Source: Aeromonas sp. FDAARGOS 1405 (GTDB lineage Bacteria; Pseudomonadota; Gammaproteobacteria; Enterobacterales; Aeromonadaceae). From it: DNA of 64,000 nucleotides. The position numbers and the translations under genes were made by a program. This document shows positions 20,358 to 28,559 of this stretch, piece by piece (position 1 is the stretch's first letter; each line of letters starts with the position of its first letter). The notes under the pieces are model-generated. The model had not been told where the DNA came from. It saw only the letters and a list, made by a program, of their open reading frames with translations, and searched no databases. The stretch is taken from contig NZ_CP077311.1 in NCBI RefSeq assembly GCF_019048265.1, positions 1,273,501-1,337,500 of the forward strand, in the 5' to 3' direction.

Positions 20358-21086
20358 CTATCTGGATTCACATAAAACCCTAAAATTATTGAAAAGTTGC
20401 TCTTGGGTATCGGACAGACTCATACCCCACAGCGATGCTAGTTGCCTCTCTGCAATCTCGCTATCCCATGGCATTAGTGTATTATTTTGAAACTTTCCAA
20501 ACGGACCATCCGTCTCGGTTAGAATTCGTGATTTTGGCATTTTTAAAGCTAGAGCTTTACCCTTTGATGTCTGTAACATGGCTGGGCCAACAGAGAACCA
20601 ACAACCTATTTCAATTGCGTCTTGAAGCTGCTTTGGAGTACCAGTAAACCAATGCAGTATTGGTGTACCTTCACTAGCCTTGAGTTCATCAATTACAGTA
20701 GCTGCACACCCTCGGCTATGGATAGTCATTATTCTACCTCCAGCACGACTCACACTACGCAATATATGCCTTAATACCTTAAGTTGAACTTCCCAGTGTT
20801 CTTTGAAGCCACTTCCACCATCAAGACCTATTTCACCCACGTACTGTGTTTCAGGGAGTAACGCATCGAATAAATCCAACTCTTGGAATCTTTGATGCGC
20901 AATTTGTGGATGAAGTCCTAATGCCGTTCGTATCCTCTTCCCCCCCTGAGCAAGCCTACAAGTTCCCTCCCAAGCCTTAGGCGTTGTTGTCACAGACAAT
21001 ACGTAGGCTCCTCGCCTTTTGCATTCCTCGGCCACCTTGAATGGCTCGGGGTACAAATCGAGGTGACAATGCATATCTATACTCAC
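20358..21086 (-). CDS. qatD: QatD, TatD-family nuclease of the Qat anti-phage system
   Basis: The 242-residue metal-dependent hydrolase has a TIM-barrel TatD fold. HCHLD (H6, H8) opens the protein, VGEIGLDGG gives the glutamate ligand, TIHSRG and LHWFTG give histidines, and LTETDGPF the final aspartate. TatD proteins are DNases. QatD is the fourth component of QatABCD, a defence system described from genome-guided screens. Its start overlaps the qatC stop by 4 nt. It is the last gene of the operon, ending about 200 nt before hth. Confidence 0.88.
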   Translation of the reverse strand: MSIDMHCHLDLYPEPFKVAEECKRRGAYVLSVTTTPKAWEGTCRLAQGGKRIRTALGLHPQIAHQRFQELDLFDALLPETQYVGEIGLDGGSGFKEHWEVQLKVLRHILRSVSRAGGRIMTIHSRGCAATVIDELKASEGTPILHWFTGTPKQLQDAIEIGCWFSVGPAMLQTSKGKALALKMPKSRILTETDGPFGKFQNNTLMPWDSEIAERQLASLWGMSLSDTQEQLFNNFRVLCESR

Positions 21087-22411
21087 CGAACACCTTCAGA
21101 CTTCAGAAAGGCATCCACTTCATTCAGTCCGTCTAAGAAGACTCTCTGAAACTCTTGAAAATCGGCTATTGGTAATGGTCCGCTATTCGCAACCCAAGAA
21201 CCAATCCTGCGAGTTGCCTTCTCTGCAACCGCAATCCGTAATGCAAGAACATCATCTCTACGGTCTGTCTCACTTAAAACATGGGCAACACGATCAAAAG
21301 TGTATTCAACGTTCTCTATGATTCCACCAGCTTTCAACGCTGAGCGTCGAATAATACAGGGGACACAAATGCCACATTGCTGGTTAGAGCGCTTCCAATG
21401 ACTACATGAAACAGTATTGTCCACAATATCTGATAATAATTTTCTGTTCTTACAGTCTAAAGCCATTTGTCCTTTAGTTTTAAACTGATAAGGATTTAAA
21501 ATACGGCATGGGATCATCGCCTTTTCAAAAATCCTTTGGATACTGTCGATAAAGTATGGATGGGTTGTTCTTGTGCTCAACGAACCAATACGCCTATTAG
21601 TCAATGGAGCATTCAATGAGATAAATCCATTTTCAGGCACAAACAATTCAACTTCATCTTTCTGAGATACCTCTTGCACAGCACAAGCTCCGATAGCCGC
21701 AAACGCAAGAAAATTTAAGCTGCGTGTTCGCATAGAAATATCAGTCTCACCGATAGACAGGTGAGGGTCAGCGTTAACCTGAAAACGAGAATACCGCCCA
21801 GAGAGCGCTGAAGCTATCTTATCCTGATGGGATTTATCTCCTTTGTATGCATGACTTACCAATAATGGGGCACGCCCCTGGGCAAGAAGATCGATCGCCC
21901 CAATGGCAGAATCGAGCCCTCCTGAAAATAAGCACACAGAATCAAGTCCCTGGAGTTGAACTAACTGGAAACGGTCAGACCCACTATATGGCTTGGGAGA
22001 AGCAAAACCACCTTCCTTAAATTCAAAATCCCACATGTCACCGCTGAGAAAATGGAGCGATTTTTCAATATCCTTTTTCAGGGGGAGCCAGCGTTCAGGC
22101 TCATTCAGCGGCAGTTGAAGAAAAAACTGGCGAGTCCAGCCATCTTCAGTGTCAGAGCGGCGAACAAAAGTATCTGCAGCTGTAACGGCTAGTGCTATTG
22201 TCAGAAAGTCCATAGCTTGGCTAGGAATACTGACCCCCAAACGCTTTATCTTATCTATGATCGGGTTTCCGATGAAAGATATATCACTACGGTGCTTGCC
22301 ACCCAGCCCATAAAGTTGCACCGGCAACAAGCCATCTTCAGCTAAAGGCAGCAACTGATAATCGTGATGGAATACTAACTTTGTCACTGGTAGGTCTCCC
22401 ATTCCTTCCAT
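21083..22411 (-). CDS. qatC: QatC, QueC-like protein of the Qat anti-phage system
   Basis: The 442-residue protein has a PP-loop ATPase core like QueC, the 7-cyano-7-deazaguanine synthase. SGGLDS at residues ~163-168 binds ATP pyrophosphate. The zinc-site cysteines of QueC are preserved late in the protein (CSHWKRSNQQCGICVPC). Unlike QueC it carries about 150 extra N-terminal residues, as is usual for QatC. It probably modifies or adenylates something, perhaps QatB, but the substrate in this system is unclear to me. It overlaps both neighbours (qatB by 28 nt, qatD by 4 nt). An in-frame ATG at 22402 is an alternative start. Confidence 0.9.
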   Translation of the reverse strand: MEGMGDLPVTKLVFHHDYQLLPLAEDGLLPVQLYGLGGKHRSDISFIGNPIIDKIKRLGVSIPSQAMDFLTIALAVTAADTFVRRSDTEDGWTRQFFLQLPLNEPERWLPLKKDIEKSLHFLSGDMWDFEFKEGGFASPKPYSGSDRFQLVQLQGLDSVCLFSGGLDSAIGAIDLLAQGRAPLLVSHAYKGDKSHQDKIASALSGRYSRFQVNADPHLSIGETDISMRTRSLNFLAFAAIGACAVQEVSQKDEVELFVPENGFISLNAPLTNRRIGSLSTRTTHPYFIDSIQRIFEKAMIPCRILNPYQFKTKGQMALDCKNRKLLSDIVDNTVSCSHWKRSNQQCGICVPCIIRRSALKAGGIIENVEYTFDRVAHVLSETDRRDDVLALRIAVAEKATRRIGSWVANSGPLPIADFQEFQRVFLDGLNEVDAFLKSEGVR

Positions 22412-23136
22412 ACATCTATGATGGCTTGACGCTCAATCTGTACCATTTGCTGACGGCTGACGTTTCTCACCTTACCAGTTAGTTTGGTTGCCATATGCTT
22501 ATCAACTACAACCTTGATGAGTTCCCGCAGTTCAGTTTCTGCTCTCAGAGCCTGAGAAGGTGTATTGGCTTTGTTCCATGCTTTATCGGAATCCATAACC
22601 ATCTGCAGGAAGATGATTTCAGCCAAGTAACCAATCATTGTGTCGACAATAACATCATCAGTGATGCACTGGGGATCGAAAGTCTCCACCCCATCCAAAG
22701 CCTCTACAAGAGCATGATTCATTGCGGCACGGATCTTATCCGAATCTCCATCCCCAGTGGCCAGCGCCTGCGTTATCGTGGAAATAGCAAGCTCACAAGG
22801 CAGGCCGGCTAAACTCCCAAGATCGACACTAGCTTCGCCCGAAGCTGCCGGTACACCAGCCAGAATGCTGAAAAGTCCCGCACCTGCATTGGTGGCACTT
22901 CCCATTCTTCTGGCAGCATTACTGCTTCCACCACTGGCTTTACGTGCGTAATGACCGATCGCTTTCCTAAAATCATCTCGATTGCCACTAGATACAGCGC
23001 GACCTAAAGATGTGCGATATGGCCTAAATCTATCACCCTGAGGCAATGGTAGTGGTTGCTGCGGTTGATCATCCGCCCATGGAGGGACGAGTGGTGATCC
23101 CCCTCCTGGTCCAGTACTTGATTGCGAAGTTCCCAT
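22384..23136 (-). CDS. qatB: QatB, uncharacterised component of the Qat anti-phage system
   Basis: The 250-residue protein has no enzyme motif that I recognise. The N-terminus is disordered and rich in G, P, S and Q (MGTSQSSTGPGGGSPLVPPW), typical of QatB. It is followed by RFRPYRTSLGRAVSSGNRDDFRKAIGHYARK and a mostly helical remainder. The start shares one base with the qatA stop (TAATG) and has AAGGAGGGG just upstream. The assignment rests on its place between a KAP ATPase and a QueC-like gene plus the characteristic N-terminus. Confidence 0.85.
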   Translation of the reverse strand: MGTSQSSTGPGGGSPLVPPWADDQPQQPLPLPQGDRFRPYRTSLGRAVSSGNRDDFRKAIGHYARKASGGSSNAARRMGSATNAGAGLFSILAGVPAASGEASVDLGSLAGLPCELAISTITQALATGDGDSDKIRAAMNHALVEALDGVETFDPQCITDDVIVDTMIGYLAEIIFLQMVMDSDKAWNKANTPSQALRAETELRELIKVVVDKHMATKLTGKVRNVSRQQMVQIERQAIIDVWKEWETYQ

Positions 23137-24923
23137 TACCCCTCCTTATGCCATTGCTCATCTTTGAGGGCTGCAGCCATCCAGGGAGGACGCTTGTCAC
23201 CCAATTCCAGTTCTTGCAGCAAATATCGAACAAGAATCTTGGCCGCCTCAGCAGAATGCCGGGCCAGCAAACAAGCACCAGCAAACCCTTTAGGCTTTCT
23301 AGACCAGTCAGAAACCTGCCTTAAGTGGCTAATAATCCCTTCCATGACTGGTATCTGCTCCTCTAATGGAAGGGTATCCAACAACTTTTCTGCTGTTGGG
23401 GAGCTAGTGTTCTTCGTGTCCACCAGTACACTCAGGATTTCTCGCCCAATAGGGGATAACCCCACTACATAGGCACCAATCGGCATAGTTTCCCGAGACA
23501 AGTAAATCGCAGCTCTGAGATCAACCCCGCCCAATCGAGGCTCAAGCTGAGACCACTCGCTAATGAAGGACTTGGTGGTTGGATTATCCATCCATGTCTT
23601 CGGGGCTCCATCAGGTATTTTTCCTCCATCATCCTCGAGCTGTTTGAGCAGTGCAGGTATTCCTTGTTCAGCATCCACCAAACGATAGAAATCTGCTGTT
23701 GCCTCAACACCAACACAGCGCTCGAAAATTACTAGCTTAGTAATGATGGCTTCATCCAGCGGCATTGACCGACGCCGAGCAATCTGCGAGCGCATTTTTA
23801 CGACGTTTAAAAGTCGTTTCACGATTCGCGGATTTCCGTGAATAATTGGGGAATTGGCCAGTATCGGTGCAATACGATCTGCCCGAGAAAATGCTCTGGC
23901 TAAGTCACCATCTTCTGACTGTCCTGTCAGTGCTAATGCATCCTGCCGGGTTATAGGATCGTCTTTCCAAGAATGTTGTAGTGACTTCTCCAATCCCTCA
24001 CGGAGCATATTGAGCTTGTCTTCGGGCAGACGGTGATCAATGGCGTAAAGCATAAACAAATAAGAACGAATTTCCCGAACACCAGCCTTGGGAACACGAA
24101 TAGGGACTTGAATTAGCTTGTCCAAATAGTCGATCTGGTGTCGCTCTGATGCACCTTTAAAATGATCAGCTACCGCAGAACGGATCATTTCTTCATCGGC
24201 GGCGATGATGAAAGCAGTATTAGTCAGGAATAGGAACAGCCGGATAGCCTCAAGAGTATGGATGGCATTAGTTGGTAAGCAACGATCAAGATTATCGATA
24301 ACCACTACCAACGGCTTACCAAGCTCTTCCAAAATTTCCCCGTACTCTTTTCGAAAGGCGTCAATCTGTTGAGGTGGACTTTTCTTTGGCTCAGACTTCA
24401 GTAGCCCGCCGGCTTGTTCCTTAACCTCTGAAGCCGTCTTGCACAAATCCTCATACTCACCCTGATTCTGAATACCATCAACAGAATTCCCTAGAGCGCC
24501 TAAACTCCTAGCAACAAGCCCTCCGGTAGGAATACCGGCAATCAGGGCGGCCCCCTCAGCCAGTAAGCCCATTGCACGGAATCCATTAACCCGGGCTAGG
24601 AGTCTCTTTGTTTTGGTCACTAGGCCATCATTTCCATCTGCCGCTTCGGTCAAAGCCGACGCGATAACCTCCAAAAGAGCAGCTCTAGCATCGTCATACC
24701 CTTGGTACAACCAAGCATCAAACTTGATGACTATCCATTCCCCATTCTCGTGCTCTAGTTTTTGCTCAATCAACTCTAAAAGAGATGATTTACCAGCTCC
24801 CCAGTTACCAAAAATCCCAACAGAAACTGGCAACATTTTGTCAGTGGTTAGGATATCAACAGCAAGTTGTGAAACCTCACCAAAGTTTAAATAGTCTTCA
24901 GAGGATTCCTTATCAGCCCACAT
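23136..24923 (-). CDS. qatA: QatA, KAP-family P-loop ATPase of the Qat anti-phage system
   Basis: The 595-residue KAP NTPase begins with Walker A GNWGAGKS (residues 39-46) and has Walker B VVVIDNLDR (206-214). Two weakly hydrophobic segments lie between them (MGLLAEGAALIAGIP and GGLVARSLGALG), where KAP proteins often have membrane-associated insertions. SGANTP-type NTPases of this family act in phage sensing or as regulatory motors. It is the first gene of qatABCD. Upstream lies ~200 bp of repeats built on ATTCCAGATAGAT and no other gene on the strand. The region looks AT-rich relative to the chromosome, suggesting transfer. Confidence 0.9.
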   Translation of the reverse strand: MWADKESSEDYLNFGEVSQLAVDILTTDKMLPVSVGIFGNWGAGKSSLLELIEQKLEHENGEWIVIKFDAWLYQGYDDARAALLEVIASALTEAADGNDGLVTKTKRLLARVNGFRAMGLLAEGAALIAGIPTGGLVARSLGALGNSVDGIQNQGEYEDLCKTASEVKEQAGGLLKSEPKKSPPQQIDAFRKEYGEILEELGKPLVVVIDNLDRCLPTNAIHTLEAIRLFLFLTNTAFIIAADEEMIRSAVADHFKGASERHQIDYLDKLIQVPIRVPKAGVREIRSYLFMLYAIDHRLPEDKLNMLREGLEKSLQHSWKDDPITRQDALALTGQSEDGDLARAFSRADRIAPILANSPIIHGNPRIVKRLLNVVKMRSQIARRRSMPLDEAIITKLVIFERCVGVEATADFYRLVDAEQGIPALLKQLEDDGGKIPDGAPKTWMDNPTTKSFISEWSQLEPRLGGVDLRAAIYLSRETMPIGAYVVGLSPIGREILSVLVDTKNTSSPTAEKLLDTLPLEEQIPVMEGIISHLRQVSDWSRKPKGFAGACLLARHSAEAAKILVRYLLQELELGDKRPPWMAAALKDEQWHKEG

Positions 24924-25006
24924 CGTACATCCTTGTGCCAGTCAATAGAGTTAGAAATCTAGTGCTATGCTAAACAAGACCCATGAAAGTCTCAAACATA
25001 AGAATG

Positions 25007-25210
25007 ATTCCAGATAGATAGGAATCCCCCTACCTCTTCCAGCGCCCCCAAGAGCCCCCATTCCTCCAAACCGGATGGCCTACATTCCAGAGCGAAGAAC
25101 AGCACGAACATTCCAGATAGATGGGAAGGCTCCTATCAATGTTCCAGGTGCTCGTTCTGAAGCGACATTCCACTATCTGGAATATCCGCACCAAGATTCC
25201 AGATAGATAG
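25007..25210. repeat. repeat family ATTCCAGATAGAT upstream of qatA
   Basis: Near-identical copies start at 25007 (ATTCCAGATAGATAGGAAT), 25110 (ATTCCAGATAGATGGGAA) and 25196 (ATTCCAGATAGATAG). An inverted copy CTATCTGGAAT ends at 25183. Fragments ATTCCAG occur at 25084 and 25274. Several copies have GGAAT closing ATTCC, so each is a small palindrome. The spacing is irregular, so this is not a CRISPR. The gap 24924-25398 holds these repeats and presumably the qat promoter. Confidence 0.75.
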
Positions 25211-25398
25211 TTATGTGGAAAGGAATTGGACAGAGATTGGCCGGGGATGAGGGCGCTGATTCCACTGGCCAATAAGCCACTGGATTCCAGTACTCCAACT
25301 TTGTCACGAACGAACAAACTCAACATTTTCAATAAGTTGATTGAACACCAAGGCCTTCGGTGCCATGCTGAAATCATGTTCATTGGTGGAGTAACACG

Positions 25399-25518
25399 AT
25401 GGATTCGTTCAGTTGGGGGATGGTTGGCTTGCTGGCCTTCTTCACGCTTGTCTTCGTGTGGAGTCTGTATAGCTACAAGGCGCATGCAAAAGAGAGACAC
25501 CATGAAACCGATCGCTGA
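25399..25518 (+). CDS. 39-residue single-span membrane protein
   Basis: ATG at 25399 with GGTGGAG 7 nt upstream encodes MDSFSWGMVGLLAFFTLVFV followed by a basic tail. It has one hydrophobic span (residues ~6-25) and a charged C-terminus (KAHAKERHHETDR), so the tail probably faces the cytoplasm. It overlaps the next gene by 17 nt in another frame, implying coupled translation. I do not recognise the family. Possibilities are a small accessory membrane protein of the element or a type I-like toxin. Confidence 0.5.
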   Translation: MDSFSWGMVGLLAFFTLVFVWSLYSYKAHAKERHHETDR

Positions 25519-25825
25519 TATCGCCCTCATGGCGGTGGTTGCGCTGGGCTTGATGGCACTTGGCGACACGGTGCTTGCATGGCTGCTGATCTGCCTGCCA
25601 CCGGTTTACTGGTGCTGGCCAATACTGGCCTGGGCCACCAGGCACCCCATCACGGCCAGGTTGCAGTTAATGGCTCTTGCCACACTCACCTGCTGGCACT
25701 GGCCCGCCGGGCTGTTCACTGCGCTGAGCATCGCACTCATCTGGACAGCGAAAACCCTGAAGACAACCCCACGCCCAAAGCGCAAGGGTGGGCCGGTCAT
25801 CAAAAATTACTACTTCTGGAGCTAA
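25502..25825 (+). CDS. 107-residue multi-span membrane protein of unknown function
   Basis: From the ATG at 25502 the product has three or four hydrophobic segments (MAVVALGLMALGDTVLAWLL, LPPVYWCWPILAW, MALATLTCWHWPAGLF and TALSIALIW). It ends in a basic tail and an aromatic end (KNYYFWS). A GAGAG lies 5 nt upstream. The frame is open further upstream (to 25226), but the overlapping 39-codon gene and its ribosome site favour the shorter form. The stop overlaps the convergent resolvase stop by 4 nt. Family not recognised; the pairing with the preceding small gene suggests a two-protein membrane complex. Confidence 0.5.
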   Translation: MKPIADIALMAVVALGLMALGDTVLAWLLICLPPVYWCWPILAWATRHPITARLQLMALATLTCWHWPAGLFTALSIALIWTAKTLKTTPRPKRKGGPVIKNYYFWS

Positions 25826-26439
25826 CTGCGTGTCTCCTTGGCCACACTAGCGATAAGGTACCTTGAGCAACCAAGCATCTCCTGAATCGCGGAATAACTA
25901 TGGCCTGTCACCAACAGCCTGGCGATGTGCTGACGCTTCTTCTCATCCTTCTGCCTACCACGGTATTTCCCTTCATCCCTGGCCTTGGCAATACCCTGCT
26001 GCTGCCTGCGACGGCGATCTTCATAGTCTTTACGAGCGACGGCTGCGAGCATATCCAACAGCATGCCATTTACAGCCTGCAAGATGGCGCTGGTGAACTC
26101 GGAGCGGCAGCCCCCCTGTAATGCCACCCAGGAAGTCGGAAGCTCAGGAGAAACGATGGAGAGCTGTTTCTGTGCCAAAAGCTGCTTCAGTGTTTGCCAA
26201 TCCGTCTGATTGAGACGGGCCAGACGATCAATCTGCTCTACCAGCACAATGTCACGATCTGCAGCATCGCGGATCAGCCTCATAAGCTCAGGCCTGTCCA
26301 GCGTCGCTCCCGACTCATTCTCCACATAGAAACTGGCAATCTGATGGCCATGCTCAGCAGCAAAACCAATCAGCAGCTCTCGTGCCCGCTCAGCATCCTG
26401 TTCCACTGTCGATGCACGTAAATACGCCCGTATGAACAT
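25822..26439 (-). CDS. serine resolvase/invertase
   Basis: The 205-residue serine recombinase has the catalytic serine at position 10 (YLRASTVEQDA). IDRLARLNQTDW and GMLLDMLAAVARKDYEDRRRRQQQGIAKA (catalytic domain and long E-helix) follow, and the small C-terminal HTH is HIARLLVTGHSYSAIQEMLGCSRYLI. Such proteins resolve plasmid multimers or cointegrates. In an element with a plasmid replicon, dimer resolution is the likeliest role. Three AAGTGGTTTCAAT-type repeats upstream could be its res site and operator. Confidence 0.88.
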   Translation of the reverse strand: MFIRAYLRASTVEQDAERARELLIGFAAEHGHQIASFYVENESGATLDRPELMRLIRDAADRDIVLVEQIDRLARLNQTDWQTLKQLLAQKQLSIVSPELPTSWVALQGGCRSEFTSAILQAVNGMLLDMLAAVARKDYEDRRRRQQQGIAKARDEGKYRGRQKDEKKRQHIARLLVTGHSYSAIQEMLGCSRYLIASVAKETRS

Positions 26440-26461
26440 TGAAACCCCATCAGTCTGTTTA

Positions 26462-26535
26462 AAGTGGTTCCTAATTATTGGTTCAATATAAGTGGTTTCA
26501 ATATGATTTTCGAGAGGGTATTAAGTGGTTTTAAT
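26462..26535. repeat. three direct repeats upstream of the resolvase (possible res site)
   Basis: AAGTGGTTCCTAAT (26462), AAGTGGTTTCAAT (26490) and AAGTGGTTTTAAT (26523) are spaced 28 and 33 bp apart in the resolvase promoter region. This suits resolvase binding and autoregulation. Confidence 0.5.
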
Positions 26536-26840
26536 GGGGTATACCTTTTTAGAACCACCACATGACGATCGAAACACAACCTTTCGATAGCCTTTTGATC
26601 TGACAGCACAAACTTTAAGTGTGATCCGTCATCACAAAGTCGCTTTTGAGTTGTATTTGAGTATTTAAGCGACGTTGCTCACCATTCCTGATCTGCTGAA
26701 TGGGATGCCAAAGGAGGAAATCTACAGAAGCTGGGCTTTGAGGTGAGTCATCTTTTCGACTCACCGAACAAGCCAGCAGCCAAGCGTAGCGCGGCAGTTC
26801 TTTACCCCATGGCTTGGTAATCTCCCCGTCTGCTGTTCTC
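26536..26840. other. non-coding stretch between resolvase and hip operators
   Basis: No convincing gene is seen. It contains an 8-bp inverted repeat GGTGAGTC / GACTCACC (26741-26748 and 26757-26764) around an 8-nt loop. A possible decayed coding fragment precedes it (AAAGGAGGAAATC). It is a candidate place for an oriT or another cis-acting site, but no known oriT was recognised. Confidence 0.35.
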
Positions 26841-26944
26841 TTACCCGCTATAGGGGATAAATGTTAGATACCGCCTACAGCGTGTGAGTTACATTTACCT
26901 CCTATAACAGGTAAATATTGATATACCTGCCATAGCGTGTAAAT
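26841..26944. promoter_or_regulatory. four tandem operator-like repeats upstream of hipBA
   Basis: Imperfect repeats of a TACC-N8-9-GGTA pattern lie at 26841-26862, 26868-26890, 26893-26916 and 26922-26944, spaced 25-29 bp. The third is a perfect palindrome (ATTTACCT, 8 bp, AGGTAAAT). HipB of E. coli binds an equivalent array of four operators. Confidence 0.7.
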
Positions 26945-26976
26945 TGGAAGAAGGCACGCTACCAGGTTGTCGAATC

Positions 26977-27231
26977 ATGAAAGTAACCAGCGCCAAGCAG
27001 CTGAGCGCCTGTATCAAGGATGCCAGGCTTTCTCAAAAGCTCTCTCAAGGCAAAGTGGCCGAGAAAGTGGGGATTAGGCAAGACACAGTCTCCAGCTTCG
27101 AACTCAATCCTGAGTCCACCAAGCTGGAAACCCTGTTCAAGATCCTCGCATCACTCGAATTGTCACTGGACATCAAACCCCGCAATGAGTCATCCGAGAG
27201 TCCGGCATCGGGCTGGAAGGAGGAGTGGTAA
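26977..27231 (+). CDS. hipB: HipB-type antitoxin, Cro/CI-like repressor
   Basis: 84 residues from the ATG at 26977 (E. coli HipB 88). The helix-turn-helix LSQKLSQGKVAEKVGIRQDTVSSFEL spans residues ~18-45, followed by the dimerising STKLETLFKILASLELSLDIKP. HipB neutralises HipA and represses the operon through the operator array upstream. Its stop shares one base with the hipA ATG (TAATG). A TTG at 26944 would add 11 residues but overlaps the last operator. Confidence 0.88.
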   Translation: MKVTSAKQLSACIKDARLSQKLSQGKVAEKVGIRQDTVSSFELNPESTKLETLFKILASLELSLDIKPRNESSESPASGWKEEW

Positions 27232-28550
27232 TGGCCAATCTGGCTGTCTACATGAACGGCTATCGGGTAGGCACATTCACCAAAACTACCAGCGGCGCCC
27301 ATCAGTTTCAGTACCATGAGTCATGGCTGGCACAACCGGGCAGCCGTCCCATCTCACTTTCCATGCCATTGCGCCATCAGGCCTACCGGGGCGATGAAGC
27401 CTATAACTTCTTCGACAACCTGCTGCCAGATAATACGGAGGTGAGGAACAGGGTTGTAGCACGCTATCAAGCGGCATCAACTCAGCCCTTCGATCTGCTC
27501 AGTTGCATTGGCCAGGATAGCGTAGGGGCATTACAGCTGGTTACCGAAGGGCACGACGTTCCAGATGTCAGGCGAATCGACTACAAAGCACTTTCCGATG
27601 GCGAGCTCGAGCAGATCCTGACCAGCTACAAATCAGGAATCCCTTTGGGGATGGTCAGGGAGCAAGAGGAGTTCCGGATCTCTATCGCCGGAGCGCAAGA
27701 AAAGACAGCGCTGCTCTATCTCGATGGCCGTTGGTACTTGCCACTCAACGCAACGCCGACAACCCACATTATCAAACTCCCTATTGGCAAGATTGAAAGC
27801 CACTCCTACTCGATAGACCTCTCCCAGAGCGTAGAAAACGAATATCTCTGCACTCTGATTGCCAAGGAGTTTGGTCTACCCGTGCCTCACTGCTTCATGA
27901 TGCAGGTTGGCCAGGTCAAAGCACTGGCTGTGGAACGCTTCGACAGACGTTACGCTGCCGATCGCAGTTGGATCATGCGCCTTCCCCAAGAAGATTTCTG
28001 TCAGGTATTGAATGTTCCGTCAGCACGGAAATACGAGAGTCATGGAGGACCAGGGATCACTGACATCATGAAAACCTTGCTGGGCTCTGCGACACCAGAA
28101 CAGGATCGCTACCTGTTCATGAAATCTCAGGTCCTGTTCTGGCTGCTGGCGGCCACCGATGGCCATGCAAAGAACTTCTCGGTCTTTATTGAACCGGAAG
28201 GGCGTTTTCGCCTGACCCCTTTTTACGACATCCTATCTGTCTATCCAGTGTTTGGCGGCCGAGGCCTCAACCGAAGGGACGCCAAGCTCGCTATGGGCCT
28301 AGCAAGCAGCAAGGGAAAGAAATACGCCATTGAGCAGATATTCCCGCGTCATTTCTTCCAAACGGCGAAAGCTGTGGGATTTGAGCGTTCTGCTATGGAA
28401 GAGATCCTGACAGAACTGGCCAACTCCGTTGATGATGTTATTAAGCGTGTTACCCAGCAATTGCCAGCGGGCTTCCCCGATGCCATCAGCAGCACCATTC
28501 TAGAGGGCCTAAAAGCCCGCTCAGCCAGGCTGATAAAGGGCTGGGATTAA
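27231..28550 (+). CDS. hipA: HipA-type serine/threonine kinase toxin
   Basis: The 439 residues nearly equal E. coli HipA (440), which phosphorylates GltX and induces dormancy. The N-terminal subdomain opens MANLAVYMNGYRVGTF. The phosphate-binding segment RISIAGAQEKTALL contains the autophosphorylated serine (~151). The catalytic motif is ATDGHAKNFSVF (D310, N315), followed by the metal-binding YDILS. All key residues are present, so the kinase should be active. AGGAG lies upstream of the ATG. The pair may stabilise the island and add to its defence load. Confidence 0.92.
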   Translation: MANLAVYMNGYRVGTFTKTTSGAHQFQYHESWLAQPGSRPISLSMPLRHQAYRGDEAYNFFDNLLPDNTEVRNRVVARYQAASTQPFDLLSCIGQDSVGALQLVTEGHDVPDVRRIDYKALSDGELEQILTSYKSGIPLGMVREQEEFRISIAGAQEKTALLYLDGRWYLPLNATPTTHIIKLPIGKIESHSYSIDLSQSVENEYLCTLIAKEFGLPVPHCFMMQVGQVKALAVERFDRRYAADRSWIMRLPQEDFCQVLNVPSARKYESHGGPGITDIMKTLLGSATPEQDRYLFMKSQVLFWLLAATDGHAKNFSVFIEPEGRFRLTPFYDILSVYPVFGGRGLNRRDAKLAMGLASSKGKKYAIEQIFPRHFFQTAKAVGFERSAMEEILTELANSVDDVIKRVTQQLPAGFPDAISSTILEGLKARSARLIKGWD

Positions 28551-28559
28551 ATTGACGGT

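Noticed and set aside
20358..21086. Chromosomal TatD housekeeping nuclease
   Set aside because: It is cotranscribed with and overlaps the QueC-like gene in an operon with a KAP ATPase, so it belongs to Qat.
21083..22411. Queuosine biosynthesis gene queC
   Set aside because: The protein is about twice the QueC length and has no other queuosine genes around it.
25007..25210. CRISPR array
   Set aside because: The repeats are short, irregularly spaced and partly inverted, and no cas gene is present.
25226..25501. N-terminal extension of the 107-residue membrane protein
   Set aside because: The extension is polar and unlike the rest, and the internal ATG has its own ribosome site after the overlapping 39-codon gene.
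25399..25518. CcoQ/FixQ-like oxidase subunit
   Set aside because: The one-span plus charged-tail shape is similar, but no cbb3 oxidase genes are near and the residues do not match closely.
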